Assembly: GCF_900156625.1 (NCBI RefSeq)
Contig: NZ_FTOB01000002.1
Coordinates: 242,275-306,274, forward strand
DNA: 64,000 nt
From: Zobellia uliginosa
Lineage (GTDB): Bacteria; Bacteroidota; Bacteroidia; Flavobacteriales; Flavobacteriaceae
Reading direction: 5' to 3'
This document shows positions 28,820 through 37,118 of this stretch, one piece after another. The position numbers were made by a program, and so were the translations under genes. The notes beneath the pieces were generated by a model. The model made no database searches. It saw only the letters and a program-made list of their open reading frames with translations, and was not told the origin of the DNA. Each line of letters begins with the position of its first letter. Positions within the stretch are counted from its first letter, which is position 1.

Positions 28820-29674
28820 ATGAAATTAATAAGATTTGGAAGTATAGGGGCTGAAAAACCCGGAGTGCAATTGGATAACGGTACACGCTTGGATGTTTCC
28901 GAATTCGTATCGGATTACAACGAGGAATTTTTTGGTGGCGATGGCATAGCAAAACTGGCCGAATGGTTGGAAAGGAACGAAAGAAACTGTCCCGTAATTT
29001 CTAATGACGTGCGTTTGGGGCCGCCTTTGCTACGCCCTTCAAAAATTGTATGTGTAGGGTTGAACTATGCCAAGCACGCAGCGGAAAGTGGAATGGCCAT
29101 ACCCAAAGAACCTGTTCTTTTCTTTAAATCGACGTCGGCCATTGTAGGTCCGAACGACGATGTAATCATTCCTAAGAACAGTAAAAAAACCGATTGGGAG
29201 GTAGAATTGGCGGTTGTTATTGGAAAAAAGGCTTCCTATGTAGCGGAAAAGGATGCTTTGGACCATGTGGCCGGCTATGTACTGCACAACGATTACAGTG
29301 AACGCGCTTTTCAAATAGAGAAAGAAGGACAATGGTGTAAAGGAAAGGGGTGCGATACGTTTGCCCCCATAGGTCCGTTTATCGCAACGGCGGATGAGAT
29401 CAAAAACCCCAATGACCTTGACCTATGGTTGAAGTTAAATGGTGAAACCCTTCAAGACAGCAATACCTCCGATTTTATTTTCAACGTACAGGAAGTGGTC
29501 AGTTATATCAGTCAGTATATGACCTTGTTGCCGGGAGATATTATTTCCACAGGAACGCCTTCGGGCGTAGGCCTAGGGTTTAACCCTCCTAAATACCTCA
29601 AGGAAGGCGATGTGGTAGAACTTGGTATCGAAGGGTTGGGAAGCTCCAAACAACACGTAAAGGCATACAAATAG
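28820..29674 (+). CDS. FAH-family hydrolase, probable 2,4-diketo-3-deoxy-L-fuconate hydrolase
   Basis: This 284-residue fumarylacetoacetate-hydrolase-family protein would cleave 2,4-diketo-3-deoxy-L-fuconate to pyruvate and L-lactate. The family core is clear: VCVGLNYAKHAAE, PVLFFKSTSAIVGP, the metal-binding DWEVELAVVIG, GYVLHNDYSERAFQ and STGTPSGVGLGFNPP. The length is standard for the single-domain branch. Its position between two SDRs in a fucose operon fixes the likely substrate. L-lactate would be passed to the FMN-dependent dehydrogenase at 31865. Confidence 0.88.
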   Translation: MKLIRFGSIGAEKPGVQLDNGTRLDVSEFVSDYNEEFFGGDGIAKLAEWLERNERNCPVISNDVRLGPPLLRPSKIVCVGLNYAKHAAESGMAIPKEPVLFFKSTSAIVGPNDDVIIPKNSKKTDWEVELAVVIGKKASYVAEKDALDHVAGYVLHNDYSERAFQIEKEGQWCKGKGCDTFAPIGPFIATADEIKNPNDLDLWLKLNGETLQDSNTSDFIFNVQEVVSYISQYMTLLPGDIISTGTPSGVGLGFNPPKYLKEGDVVELGIEGLGSSKQHVKAYK

Positions 29675-29681
29675 CGGGAAG

Positions 29682-30446
29682 GTGGACTTGAACTTGAAGG
29701 ATAAGGTCATAATTGTAACCGGTGGTTCAAAGGGGATCGGTCTCGCCCTTAGTCAGGTGCTATCAAAAGAAGGGGCCATTCCCTTTATCATTGGGAGAGA
29801 CAAACCGAGTATCATCGCGGTCGCCGAAGAAATTGAAAAAAACGGTGGACAAGTAGGGTTTGCCTTTGCCGAATTAACAGACCCGGAACAATGTAAAGCG
29901 GCCGTAGGGCAGGTAGTTTCTACATTCGGAAGAATCGACGGTCTTGTAAATAATGCGGGGGTAAATGATGGGGTCGGTTTGGAAAACGGCAATTACAAAG
30001 ACTTTATGGCTTCTTTGCACAAGAATTTGGTGCATTATTACCTCATGGCACAACATGCGCTTCCCGAGCTTAAAAAGAGCAAGGGGGGCATTGTGAACAT
30101 AGGATCTAAAACCTCTTTTACCGGACAGGGAGGAACATCGGGTTATGCGGCTTCCAATGGAGGACGAAATGCCCTTACCAGGGAATGGGCCGTAGAACTC
30201 CTGCCCTACGGAATAAGGGTGAATGCCGTAATTGTGGCGGAGTGTTATACACCCCTGTACGAAAAATGGATCAGTACATTTTCCGAACCCGAAAAGAAAT
30301 TAAAGGGCATTACGGATAAGATTCCATTGGGCAATCGTATGACGACGACAACGGAAATAGCCAATACGGCCGTTTTTCTATTGTCGGAACTATCAAGCCA
30401 TACTACGGGACAGTTGATTTTTGTAGATGGGGGATATACTCATTAA
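29682..30446 (+). CDS. SDR, probable L-fucose dehydrogenase, with Asn replacing the catalytic Lys
   Basis: This 254-residue short-chain dehydrogenase probably oxidises L-fucose to its lactone. It starts at a GTG (29682), seven bases after the hydrolase stop. The glycine motif TGGSKGIG and NNAG are intact, and a Ser and the Tyr are present (GSKTSFTG ... GYAASNGG). The residue four after the tyrosine is Asn (codon AAT) where SDRs almost always have Lys. Either a relative of this branch uses Asn, or the chemistry differs. The rest of the protein, including TREWAVELLPYGIRVNAV, looks functional. Confidence 0.72.
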   Translation: MDLNLKDKVIIVTGGSKGIGLALSQVLSKEGAIPFIIGRDKPSIIAVAEEIEKNGGQVGFAFAELTDPEQCKAAVGQVVSTFGRIDGLVNNAGVNDGVGLENGNYKDFMASLHKNLVHYYLMAQHALPELKKSKGGIVNIGSKTSFTGQGGTSGYAASNGGRNALTREWAVELLPYGIRVNAVIVAECYTPLYEKWISTFSEPEKKLKGITDKIPLGNRMTTTTEIANTAVFLLSELSSHTTGQLIFVDGGYTH

Positions 30447-30475
30447 GATAGGGCAATAACAGCATAACAAACCAT

Positions 30476-31795
30476 ATGAAAAGCGAACAAAAAATACCGG
30501 TAGTAGCCAAGGAAATTCTTTTTCCTTTTTTATTGATTACGTCTTTATTTGCCCTTTGGGGTTTTGCTAATGATATTACCAACCCCATGGTAGCCGCGTT
30601 TAAAAGAATATTGGAACTGAACAATACACAGGCTTCCTGGGTTCAGGCTGCTTTTTACGGAGGCTATTTTACCATGGCATTGCCCGCAGCGTATGTGGTG
30701 AAGAAATTCAGTTATAAAGTCGGTATTTTGGTAGGTCTTGCCTTATATGCGGTAGGGGCCCTTATGTTCTATCCCGCAGCGGCCATGGAGAACTACCTGT
30801 TCTTTCTTTTGGCTTTATATGTACTGACCTTTGGCCTTGCCTTTCTCGAAACTACGGCCAACCCTTATATCTTGGCCATGGGAGCGGAGGAAACCGCCAC
30901 CTTGCGCTTGAACCTCGCACAGGCCTTTAATCCCTTGGGGGCACTTTCCGGTCTGTTCGTGGCCCAGTTTTTTATTCTGGGGGCATTGCAGTCGGACGAT
31001 ATGGCTGAAGACGGTTCCTATATTTATGAAACACTATCGGAATCGGCAAAGGCAGCCGTCAAGACTTCGGATCTAATGGTCATCAGAAACCCCTATGTAG
31101 GCTTGGGGCTCTTCGTGATTTTTATGTTCGTCGTCATTGCCATGGTTAAAATGCCGGAAGGCAAAAAGGAAAACCAAGTAGGCTTAAGGGAGTCTATTAA
31201 AAGGATTTTCAAAAAGGAACGCTTTGTGGGGGGAATGCTCACCCAAATGTTCTATGTCGGTGCCCAGATCATGTGTTGGACCTATATTTACCAGTATGCC
31301 GAAAACATTGGTATAAACAATAGGGATGCCGTAAACTACGCCTATGCGGCCTTGGTGATTTTTCTGATCAGTCGCTTTTTGTGTACCTATCTTTTAAAAT
31401 TCATCAACTCGGGAAGATTGCTGATGATGCTCTCCCTTTTGGCGATTCTCTTCTGTGCGGGTACTATCTTTATACAGGGTGAAATCGGACTATATTCCTT
31501 GGTCATGGTGTCTTTTTGTATGTCTTTGATGTTCCCGACGATTTACGGAATTGCCCTGACAGGATTGGGAGACGATGCCAAATCGGCCTCTGCTTTTTTG
31601 GTGATGGCCATTGTAGGCGGTGCGTTTATGCCCATGTTGCAGGGACTAATATTGGACATTGGCGGATCGGGATATAGCGATGTACGTATACTGGGAGTTC
31701 CTGAGGTGAATTTCTCCTTTATACTTCCTATGCTCTGCTTTTTTGTGGTAGCCTTTTATGGCCACAGGGCGTATAAAAAATACGATTTAGAATAG
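30476..31795 (+). CDS. fucP: L-fucose:H+ symporter (FucP-like MFS)
   Basis: This 439-residue inner-membrane protein has about twelve hydrophobic segments and the FucP branch features: FALWGFANDITNPMV, with an Asp matching D46 of E. coli FucP, and FLETTANPYILAMG, with the Glu matching E135. It imports the fucose released by the GH29 enzyme. It is the last gene before a terminator, closing the fucose operon. The call is strong, although related carriers can transport other sugars. Confidence 0.9.
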   Translation: MKSEQKIPVVAKEILFPFLLITSLFALWGFANDITNPMVAAFKRILELNNTQASWVQAAFYGGYFTMALPAAYVVKKFSYKVGILVGLALYAVGALMFYPAAAMENYLFFLLALYVLTFGLAFLETTANPYILAMGAEETATLRLNLAQAFNPLGALSGLFVAQFFILGALQSDDMAEDGSYIYETLSESAKAAVKTSDLMVIRNPYVGLGLFVIFMFVVIAMVKMPEGKKENQVGLRESIKRIFKKERFVGGMLTQMFYVGAQIMCWTYIYQYAENIGINNRDAVNYAYAALVIFLISRFLCTYLLKFINSGRLLMMLSLLAILFCAGTIFIQGEIGLYSLVMVSFCMSLMFPTIYGIALTGLGDDAKSASAFLVMAIVGGAFMPMLQGLILDIGGSGYSDVRILGVPEVNFSFILPMLCFFVVAFYGHRAYKKYDLE

Positions 31796-31820
31796 CATTT
31801 ACTTTGAAATAAAATTTGGG

Positions 31821-31843
31821 CGGCACCTATAAAAGAGGTGCCG
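31821..31843 (+). terminator. Intrinsic terminator after fucP
   Basis: CGGCACCT (31821-31828) and AGGTGCCG (31836-31843) form a perfect 8-bp stem with a 7-base loop, followed by TTT. It ends the fucose operon. A possible GTG start at 31838 for the next gene lies inside the stem, which argues for the ATG at 31865 instead. Confidence 0.68.
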
Positions 31844-31864
31844 TTTCACATAGCACTTACTACA

Positions 31865-33034
31865 ATGGGAAAAAAAACTGCAAAAGGCTTCGATACGCGT
31901 TATCCTTCCATAAGCGACTTACGAAATAGGGCGATGAAGAAGATGCCGAAATTCGCTTTTGAATACTTGGATGGCGGATGCAACGAAGATGTCAATCTCC
32001 TTAAGAATACCGCAGAAATCCGTGAGGTGGAACTCTTGCCGTATTACCTCGGCAAGCACACCGAATCTGTAATGAAAACCGAAATTTTCGGTCATACCTA
32101 CGACGCTCCTTTTGGTATAGCACCGGTCGGTCTGCAAGGATTGATGTGGCCCAATGCCCCCGAAATTTTAGCGAAAGCGGCATTTGAACACAAGGTTCCC
32201 TTTGTGTTGAGTACGGTAAGTACCAGTAGTATTGAACGCATTTCTGAGATTACGGAAGGCCAAGCCTGGTTTCAGTTGTACCACCCTACGGAGAATTCCT
32301 TGCGGGACGATATTATCAGAAGGGCTGCCGTGGCGGAATGCCCGGTTCTCGTTATTCTCTGCGACGTGCCCACCTTTGGTTTTAGACCAAGGGACATTAG
32401 AAACGGATTGGCCATGCCTCCCAAAATGTCATTGAAAAATATACTTCAAATTATGGGCAAACCGGAATGGGCGATGAAGACCCTTATTCACGGACAACCA
32501 AATTTTGAAACCCTAAAACCCTATATGCCCAAAGGATTGGATTTAAGGCAATTGGGGAAATTTATGGATCAGACCTTTTCGGGGCGATTGAACGAAGAGA
32601 AGATCAAACCCATTCGCGATATGTGGAAAGGCAAGCTGGTCTTAAAGGGGGTAGCCAATGAAGCCGATGTGGAAAAAGCCTTACGTTTAGGTATCGATGG
32701 GGTCATTGTCTCCAATCACGGGGGAAGACAATTGGATGCCGGTGAATCTACCATAAAACCATTGTCTAGAATAGCTGAAAAATACGGCGACCAGCTTACG
32801 GTAATGATGGATAGCGGCATACGTTCCGGTCCTGATGTGGCCCGGGCATTGGCCAGTGGGGCCAAGTTTACCTTTATGGGACGCTCGTTCATGTACGGTG
32901 TTGGTGCTTTGGGCAATAACGGGGGTAACCACACCATATCGTTGCTTAAAACCGAATTACAACAGGTGATGGAGCAAATCTGTTGTGAGCGCATAGAGGA
33001 TTTTCCCAAGCATTTGATCAAAGGGAAGGCATAG
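31865..33034 (+). CDS. lldD: FMN-dependent alpha-hydroxy-acid dehydrogenase, probable L-lactate dehydrogenase
   Basis: This protein of 389 residues has the TIM-barrel fold of the lactate dehydrogenase / glycolate oxidase family. Early residues YPSISDLRNRAMKKMPKFAFEYLDGG, the central LKGVANEADVEKAL, the active-site SNHGGRQLD and the FMN-phosphate site DSGIRSGPDVARAL followed by FMGR are all present. It would oxidise L-lactate to pyruvate. It follows the fucose operon, whose final hydrolase is expected to make L-lactate and pyruvate, so it probably completes that route. It is transcribed separately or by read-through past the terminator. Confidence 0.85.
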   Translation: MGKKTAKGFDTRYPSISDLRNRAMKKMPKFAFEYLDGGCNEDVNLLKNTAEIREVELLPYYLGKHTESVMKTEIFGHTYDAPFGIAPVGLQGLMWPNAPEILAKAAFEHKVPFVLSTVSTSSIERISEITEGQAWFQLYHPTENSLRDDIIRRAAVAECPVLVILCDVPTFGFRPRDIRNGLAMPPKMSLKNILQIMGKPEWAMKTLIHGQPNFETLKPYMPKGLDLRQLGKFMDQTFSGRLNEEKIKPIRDMWKGKLVLKGVANEADVEKALRLGIDGVIVSNHGGRQLDAGESTIKPLSRIAEKYGDQLTVMMDSGIRSGPDVARALASGAKFTFMGRSFMYGVGALGNNGGNHTISLLKTELQQVMEQICCERIEDFPKHLIKGKA

Positions 33035-33051
33035 AAAACGGCCTAAGACCG

Positions 33052-33687
33052 CTATTTGTCTTTTCTAAAGATCAAATCTTGTTCTTCCATGGCGAGAACA
33101 ATAAGTTTTATGTAGTCGTCTACGGTTTTTTCAATGTTCTTGGGGTCGGTAACATCTATGCTGCCACGCCAGATCATTGATCGGTCTTTGCCTTCACAAA
33201 TACAGTAGAGGGTGGTTTCTGCGTGATAGACGTCAAATTTTTCGTAGTAGTCGTCATCGTAATAGATGTCTTGGTTCCTAAGGTAATCATCATTGAAGCG
33301 TCCTTTGTAATTGTCCAATTTTGCGAGGGTACGTAGAAAACTTTCGCGGTTTTCGGAGCCTGTAACTTTGGTAAATAGAATGGCATCGAAATCCTTGTCC
33401 AAGAGGCTTTGCTCAACGTCATCAAGTTCTTTTTCTGTTTTTTTCGAGTCGGTAAACGAAACATCAAAGACATCTAGGCTTCGCATGGCCTCCACATTCC
33501 GCTTGTCAAATTCTTTTTGAAGCTTGGTCTCGAAACGCTCCCTTGCGTTTTCATTTTGGGTCATCCCCACAATGAGCACCTTTTGGGCATCGAACAAAAC
33601 GATGTCGGGGTTTTTCCAATTTTCGACCAAGCTGGTCGAGGAACAACTGACAAAAAGGACTAAAAGTAGTATCGAGAGTTTTTTCAT
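33052..33687 (-). CDS. Lipoprotein of unknown function, acidic
   Basis: This 211-residue protein starts at the ATG at 33687, which gives a clean lipoprotein signal (LFVSCSS). The body has an alternating alpha/beta look with VLIVGMTQNENARERFE and DAILFTKVTG, and an acidic, tyrosine-rich run (NQDIYYDDDYYEKFD). Its promoter carries a CRP/FNR-type dyad, so it belongs to the stress regulon. It faces lldD end to end with a 17-base gap. I do not recognise the family. Confidence 0.7.
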   Translation of the reverse strand: MKKLSILLLVLFVSCSSTSLVENWKNPDIVLFDAQKVLIVGMTQNENARERFETKLQKEFDKRNVEAMRSLDVFDVSFTDSKKTEKELDDVEQSLLDKDFDAILFTKVTGSENRESFLRTLAKLDNYKGRFNDDYLRNQDIYYDDDYYEKFDVYHAETTLYCICEGKDRSMIWRGSIDVTDPKNIEKTVDDYIKLIVLAMEEQDLIFRKDK

Positions 33688-33759
33688 AAACGTATTTTTC
33701 TTCAATTGTCCAGCGTATGATAAGACTTGATGCCCCATATCCCACTAAAAGAATCGAAC

Positions 33760-33802
33760 GCAAGGTATAAGTTCTAGGAGTGGATAAAAATGACAATTGT
33801 CA
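33760..33802 (-). promoter_or_regulatory. CRP/FNR-type promoter of the 33052-33687 lipoprotein gene
   Basis: The perfect palindrome TGACAATTGTCA lies at 33791-33802. Its centre is 29.5 bp from the first base of a leftward box TACCTTGC (33767-33760), a weak match to TAnnTTTG. The geometry equals that of the other promoters in this group. The gene starts 73 bases further on. Confidence 0.6.
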
Positions 33803-33836
33803 GTTCTTGAACAAAACTAAGATACGTTAAATCGTT

Positions 33837-34277
33837 TTAAGGTTTGCGCTTTTTTAGTATCGTACCCGCATAGTTGAAGATATGGGTCTTTACCCCCCCA
33901 AAACTTGTCGTGCAGAAGTCGACCTCGAACTGTAGGCGTTCATGCCGTCTATAGAAAGCTATATCGAAGGCAGCCGTGTTACACTCCAAGATTCCGCCCA
34001 ACACGTTTTCATGCTGGTAGATTTGCCCCTGAATTTTCTTCACGGCGACTTCGATATTTTGTAAGCCCTTTTTATGGCTTTGTAGGCGGTCGAACAGGCT
34101 GGGGGTATCAGGTTCAAAAACGTATGAATCCAATAGGTGTTCAATAAAGGCCATTTCATCTTCTAAAAACCTAAGACTCGATTTCCATTGCTGAATTTCC
34201 CTAAAGAGTTCCCCTTCTTTTTTCAGCTGTGTCCAGCGCGATGTAGAGGTTTCGATTATTGTTGTCATAGCTTTCAT
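33837..34277 (-). CDS. Coiled-coil protein of unknown function
   Basis: This is a 146-residue cytoplasmic protein, or 143 residues if the ATG at 34268 is used, which fits the predicted transcription start better. It is strongly helical over residues about 15-100, with the heptad-like pattern typical of a coiled coil. It ends with a beta-rich tail (FEVDFCTTSFGGVKTHIFNY). There is no signal peptide or known domain. A perfect 16-bp dyad just upstream makes it a member of the CRP/FNR-type regulon. Function unknown. Confidence 0.65.
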   Translation of the reverse strand: MKAMTTIIETSTSRWTQLKKEGELFREIQQWKSSLRFLEDEMAFIEHLLDSYVFEPDTPSLFDRLQSHKKGLQNIEVAVKKIQGQIYQHENVLGGILECNTAAFDIAFYRRHERLQFEVDFCTTSFGGVKTHIFNYAGTILKKRKP

Positions 34278-34284
34278 ATATAAG

Positions 34285-34327
34285 CGAATATAGGGGCGGT
34301 GGTAGGCTGGTACAATGACCTAGGTCA
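34285..34327 (-). promoter_or_regulatory. CRP/FNR-type promoter of the 33837-34277 gene
   Basis: AATGACCTAGGTCATT at 34314-34329 is a perfect 16-bp palindrome with core TGAC-CTAG-GTCA at 34316-34327. A leftward -7-like box TATATTCG lies at 34292-34285, its first base 29.5 bp from the dyad centre. The predicted transcription start is near 34280, about 41 bp from the dyad centre, as in class II activation. Confidence 0.75.
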
Positions 34328-34336
34328 TTTAGGGGG

Positions 34337-35707
34337 CTAAACGATGATTTCTTTGGTCTCGTTCAATTTCGGAATGTGTACCTGCCAGTTGTGAACATCG
34401 CCGATCTTCACCCGAAAAGCATCGAGTGCCGTGGGTTCGCCATGAATAAGAAATACCGTTTCGGGAATGTTCTTGATATCTTCCATCCAATGGAGCAGTT
34501 CTTTTTGGTCAGCGTGAGCCGACAGGCTTTCCAAGTGGCGTATTTTCGATTTTACGGGATAATACTTTCCGAACAGTTTCAATTCGTAGGCGCCTTCTAA
34601 AAGCTGCCTTCCCCTAGTACCCTCTGCCTGATATCCTACAAGTAAGACCGTTGTTGAGGAATGGCGCATGAGTTGTTTCAGATAGGTGAGTACCCGCCCC
34701 CCGGTAACCATGCCGCTGCCCGCTATTACGATTTTAGGTCTAGGGTCGTCAATGGTCTTCCAGGTATCGGCATACGAACTTATAATATTGAAATGCTTGC
34801 ACATGGATTGGTACTCCTTGCTTGAGAGTTTATGCCATTCGGGAAACCGTTCAAAAACAGATAGTACATTATTGCCCATAGGGCTGTCGATAAAAATAGG
34901 AATGTTGGGTATTCTGTTTTTCTTGAACAATTGCCACAAAACATACATCAGCGATTGCAAGCGCTCTACGGCAAAGGACGGAATGATAAGGTTGCCCCTT
35001 TGGTTGATGGTTTCGGTGACCAGGTCGACCAAAATTTCCTCAACATCTTCCTGTGGGTGCAATTTGTTGCCATAGGTGCTTTCTACAAATAGGTAGTCGG
35101 CCCATTTCGGATGTTCGGGAGGGGCCAACAAGATATCGTGTTCCCGGCCTATATCCCCCGAGAAGACAAACAGCTTTCCAAAAATTTCCAACTCTATAAA
35201 GGTAGCGCCTATAATGTGCCCGTTATACTTGAACCTCAACCGTAGGTGTTCGGAAAGGGAAATCCATTGGTCTTTTTCCCCATAGGAAAAAAGGCTTATG
35301 GCCCGTTCCGCTTCCCGGATCGAGTAGAAGGGCTTGGCAGGGTGGTGTTTGCTATAGCCTTCCTTATTGGCGCGTTCGGCTTCTTCCTCGTGAATTTTAG
35401 CACTGTCCAAAAGAATGATTTCGGTTATGGCCAAGGTAGGTGGGGTCGCAATTATCTTTCCCCTAAATCCTTCCATAACCAATCTAGGAAGGTAGCCCGT
35501 ATGGTCTAGGTGTCCGTGTGTCAAGAGTACCACATCTATTTTTGAGGCATCTATGGGCAAGGGTTCCCAGTTCAATTGCCGCAATTCCTTCAGGCCTTGG
35601 TACATACCGCAGTCCACCATAACGTTGAGTTCAGGGGTTTCCAGGTAAAATTTCGATCCGGTTACGGTGCCCGAGGCACCCAAAAAGTGAATTTTTACTT
35701 TATTCAT
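34337..35707 (-). CDS. Beta-CASP metallo-beta-lactamase-fold hydrolase, probable RNA nuclease
   Basis: This 456-residue protein has the metallo-beta-lactamase metal-binding motif THGHLDHTG (about 63-71), a later SGDIGRE, and the beta-CASP features PSFAVERLQSLMYVL, GSGMVTGGRVLTYLKQL and SAHADQKELLHWM, ending with LIHGEPTALDAF. Proteins of this type are mostly RNA-processing nucleases such as YSH1-like exonucleases. It lies three bases downstream of an ATP-cone/nuclease fusion gene and in an operon with two universal stress proteins, which suggests a role in RNA turnover under stress. The substrate is inferred. Confidence 0.87.
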   Translation of the reverse strand: MNKVKIHFLGASGTVTGSKFYLETPELNVMVDCGMYQGLKELRQLNWEPLPIDASKIDVVLLTHGHLDHTGYLPRLVMEGFRGKIIATPPTLAITEIILLDSAKIHEEEAERANKEGYSKHHPAKPFYSIREAERAISLFSYGEKDQWISLSEHLRLRFKYNGHIIGATFIELEIFGKLFVFSGDIGREHDILLAPPEHPKWADYLFVESTYGNKLHPQEDVEEILVDLVTETINQRGNLIIPSFAVERLQSLMYVLWQLFKKNRIPNIPIFIDSPMGNNVLSVFERFPEWHKLSSKEYQSMCKHFNIISSYADTWKTIDDPRPKIVIAGSGMVTGGRVLTYLKQLMRHSSTTVLLVGYQAEGTRGRQLLEGAYELKLFGKYYPVKSKIRHLESLSAHADQKELLHWMEDIKNIPETVFLIHGEPTALDAFRVKIGDVHNWQVHIPKLNETKEIIV

Positions 35708-35710
35708 AGT

Positions 35711-36556
35711 TTAAGGGTTGCAGAGTTGTTCGATTTCGTTCAGTATTTTATTCTTTCTGGTAAGCGATATCCCTAAATGATCCAATAAGAACTTGTTTTT
35801 CCATAGTTCGCGACAGAGCACTACGTCCCTGCTCAGCAAAAACTGCTTTTCGCTACTGCTCAGTATCGTAGAAACGGTAATCGGATAGAGTCCCAATCTA
35901 TCGATACGGTCTTTGAGGCCATTGTTAAAGGGGTGGTCCCAGCTCAATAAATACAAATCGGCACAGGTTCCGTATTTGACGGCATCTAAGGTGAAGCGTG
36001 TATTGGTTACGACCCAGCCTTGGCCCAATGTCTTCGTCTCATTGGTCTTGCTGTTCCAATGGGCCTTGACATCATTGTAGCGCGAGTGTATATAGAGCGG
36101 TATCTTTACATTGCAATTGCGGCCTTCTTCACCGTGAAACTTGCATTCAATAACGGTTACCGTATTGTTTTTTTCGGCCACCACGTCGATTTCATGGGTA
36201 ACGCAAAGGCCGTCCATAACAATACCTACCTTGGTCTGGTATCCCGAATAGGTCAAAAGGGCACTTATAAGCCGTTCAAAGGGAAAACCGGTAGGGCCTA
36301 ATTCGTAAATGGCCTTTTTTAGCTTGTACTTTGAGGCGAAAACCGATTTTCGTTTTTTTAGCAGGGCAAAGGCCCTATTGTATATCTCATTGGTAGATAT
36401 GCCTTCATAGAGTTCGTCGCGTACTTGGTCGACGATTTTTTCTACCAATTCGTGATTGGCTCCCGTATGTTTGAGGGAGTTTCTGAGCTTGTCTATGGAA
36501 AACTTTGCCTTTGCGCCAGAGGATTTTATAATATCGAATTCCGTTTTGTTCTTCAT
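35711..36556 (-). CDS. ATP-cone domain fused to Mrr-like restriction-endonuclease fold
   Basis: This 281-residue protein joins an ATP-cone (about residues 8-90), the nucleotide-sensing module best known from ribonucleotide reductases and NrdR, to a PD-(D/E)xK nuclease-like domain (about 92-220). In the second domain, H121-E-I-D124 and E137-C-K139 fit the D...ExK metal-binding arrangement of Mrr-type enzymes. No methylase or specificity gene is nearby, so it is not an ordinary restriction system. The three-base gap to the beta-CASP nuclease gene implies co-expression. Activity and target are unknown. Confidence 0.75.
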   Translation of the reverse strand: MKNKTEFDIIKSSGAKAKFSIDKLRNSLKHTGANHELVEKIVDQVRDELYEGISTNEIYNRAFALLKKRKSVFASKYKLKKAIYELGPTGFPFERLISALLTYSGYQTKVGIVMDGLCVTHEIDVVAEKNNTVTVIECKFHGEEGRNCNVKIPLYIHSRYNDVKAHWNSKTNETKTLGQGWVVTNTRFTLDAVKYGTCADLYLLSWDHPFNNGLKDRIDRLGLYPITVSTILSSSEKQFLLSRDVVLCRELWKNKFLLDHLGISLTRKNKILNEIEQLCNP

Positions 36557-36582
36557 TGCTTTTTGAAATGGATACGGTTATT

Positions 36583-37002
36583 TTATACTTGGGGTTTGAC
36601 CTGGACGTTTATATTGGGAACCTTCAATAGTTGTAGGGTAGTTGAGGCCAGTACGACCTTGCCTTCGGTGGTGAATATCGACTGTTGTATACGTTCGAAC
36701 AGCTGGTGTTTGGTGGCATGCCGAAGCTTATAGTCGGTAATCTTAAGGGCTAGGGTCGGTTCTAGCGTAGCATCTTCAATGTTTTCTACGGTAAACAAGA
36801 GCAAGACCAAGAAAAAAATAAAAAAATAGCCCCCCAGTTCAACACCCTTCAGGGCCTTGTACCTTATCGTGGCATCACCGATGCTTTTTTTGAGGGGTTT
36901 CCTTAAAAGACCCATGGCAATACTGATAAAGATGATCCATAACAACGGCTTGATCACCTTGGCGGCAAAAGGGGCTTTGAGAAAATCGAGAAGTGCGTCC
37001 AT
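36583..37002 (-). CDS. Small membrane protein of unknown function, two TM segments
   Basis: This protein has about 139 residues with the ATG at 37002; a start at 37041 is possible but adds a polar leader. There are two hydrophobic segments (LLWIIFISIAMGLL and YFFIFFLVLLLFTV) with a basic loop between them containing RYKALKG. The pair looks like the start of MscS-type mechanosensitive channels, but the rest of such a channel is missing. It could be a truncated relic or an independent small protein. It sits within the stress operon between a universal stress protein and the ATP-cone gene. Confidence 0.6.
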   Translation of the reverse strand: MDALLDFLKAPFAAKVIKPLLWIIFISIAMGLLRKPLKKSIGDATIRYKALKGVELGGYFFIFFLVLLLFTVENIEDATLEPTLALKITDYKLRHATKHQLFERIQQSIFTTEGKVVLASTTLQLLKVPNINVQVKPQV

Positions 37003-37118
37003 ACAGGTTTGCTTATAAAGTTGACCATGCGTATTGTACATGTTCTTGGCCCTAAGGTGAAAAAGGGAGGATTGCCGTAATTTTCTCCAAAAACCCTTTA
37101 AACTCTTGTTCGTGTTTT

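Noticed and set aside
31838-31864. GTG start for the lactate dehydrogenase gene
   Set aside because: It lies inside the stem of the terminator after fucP; the ATG at 31865 gives the usual N-terminus.
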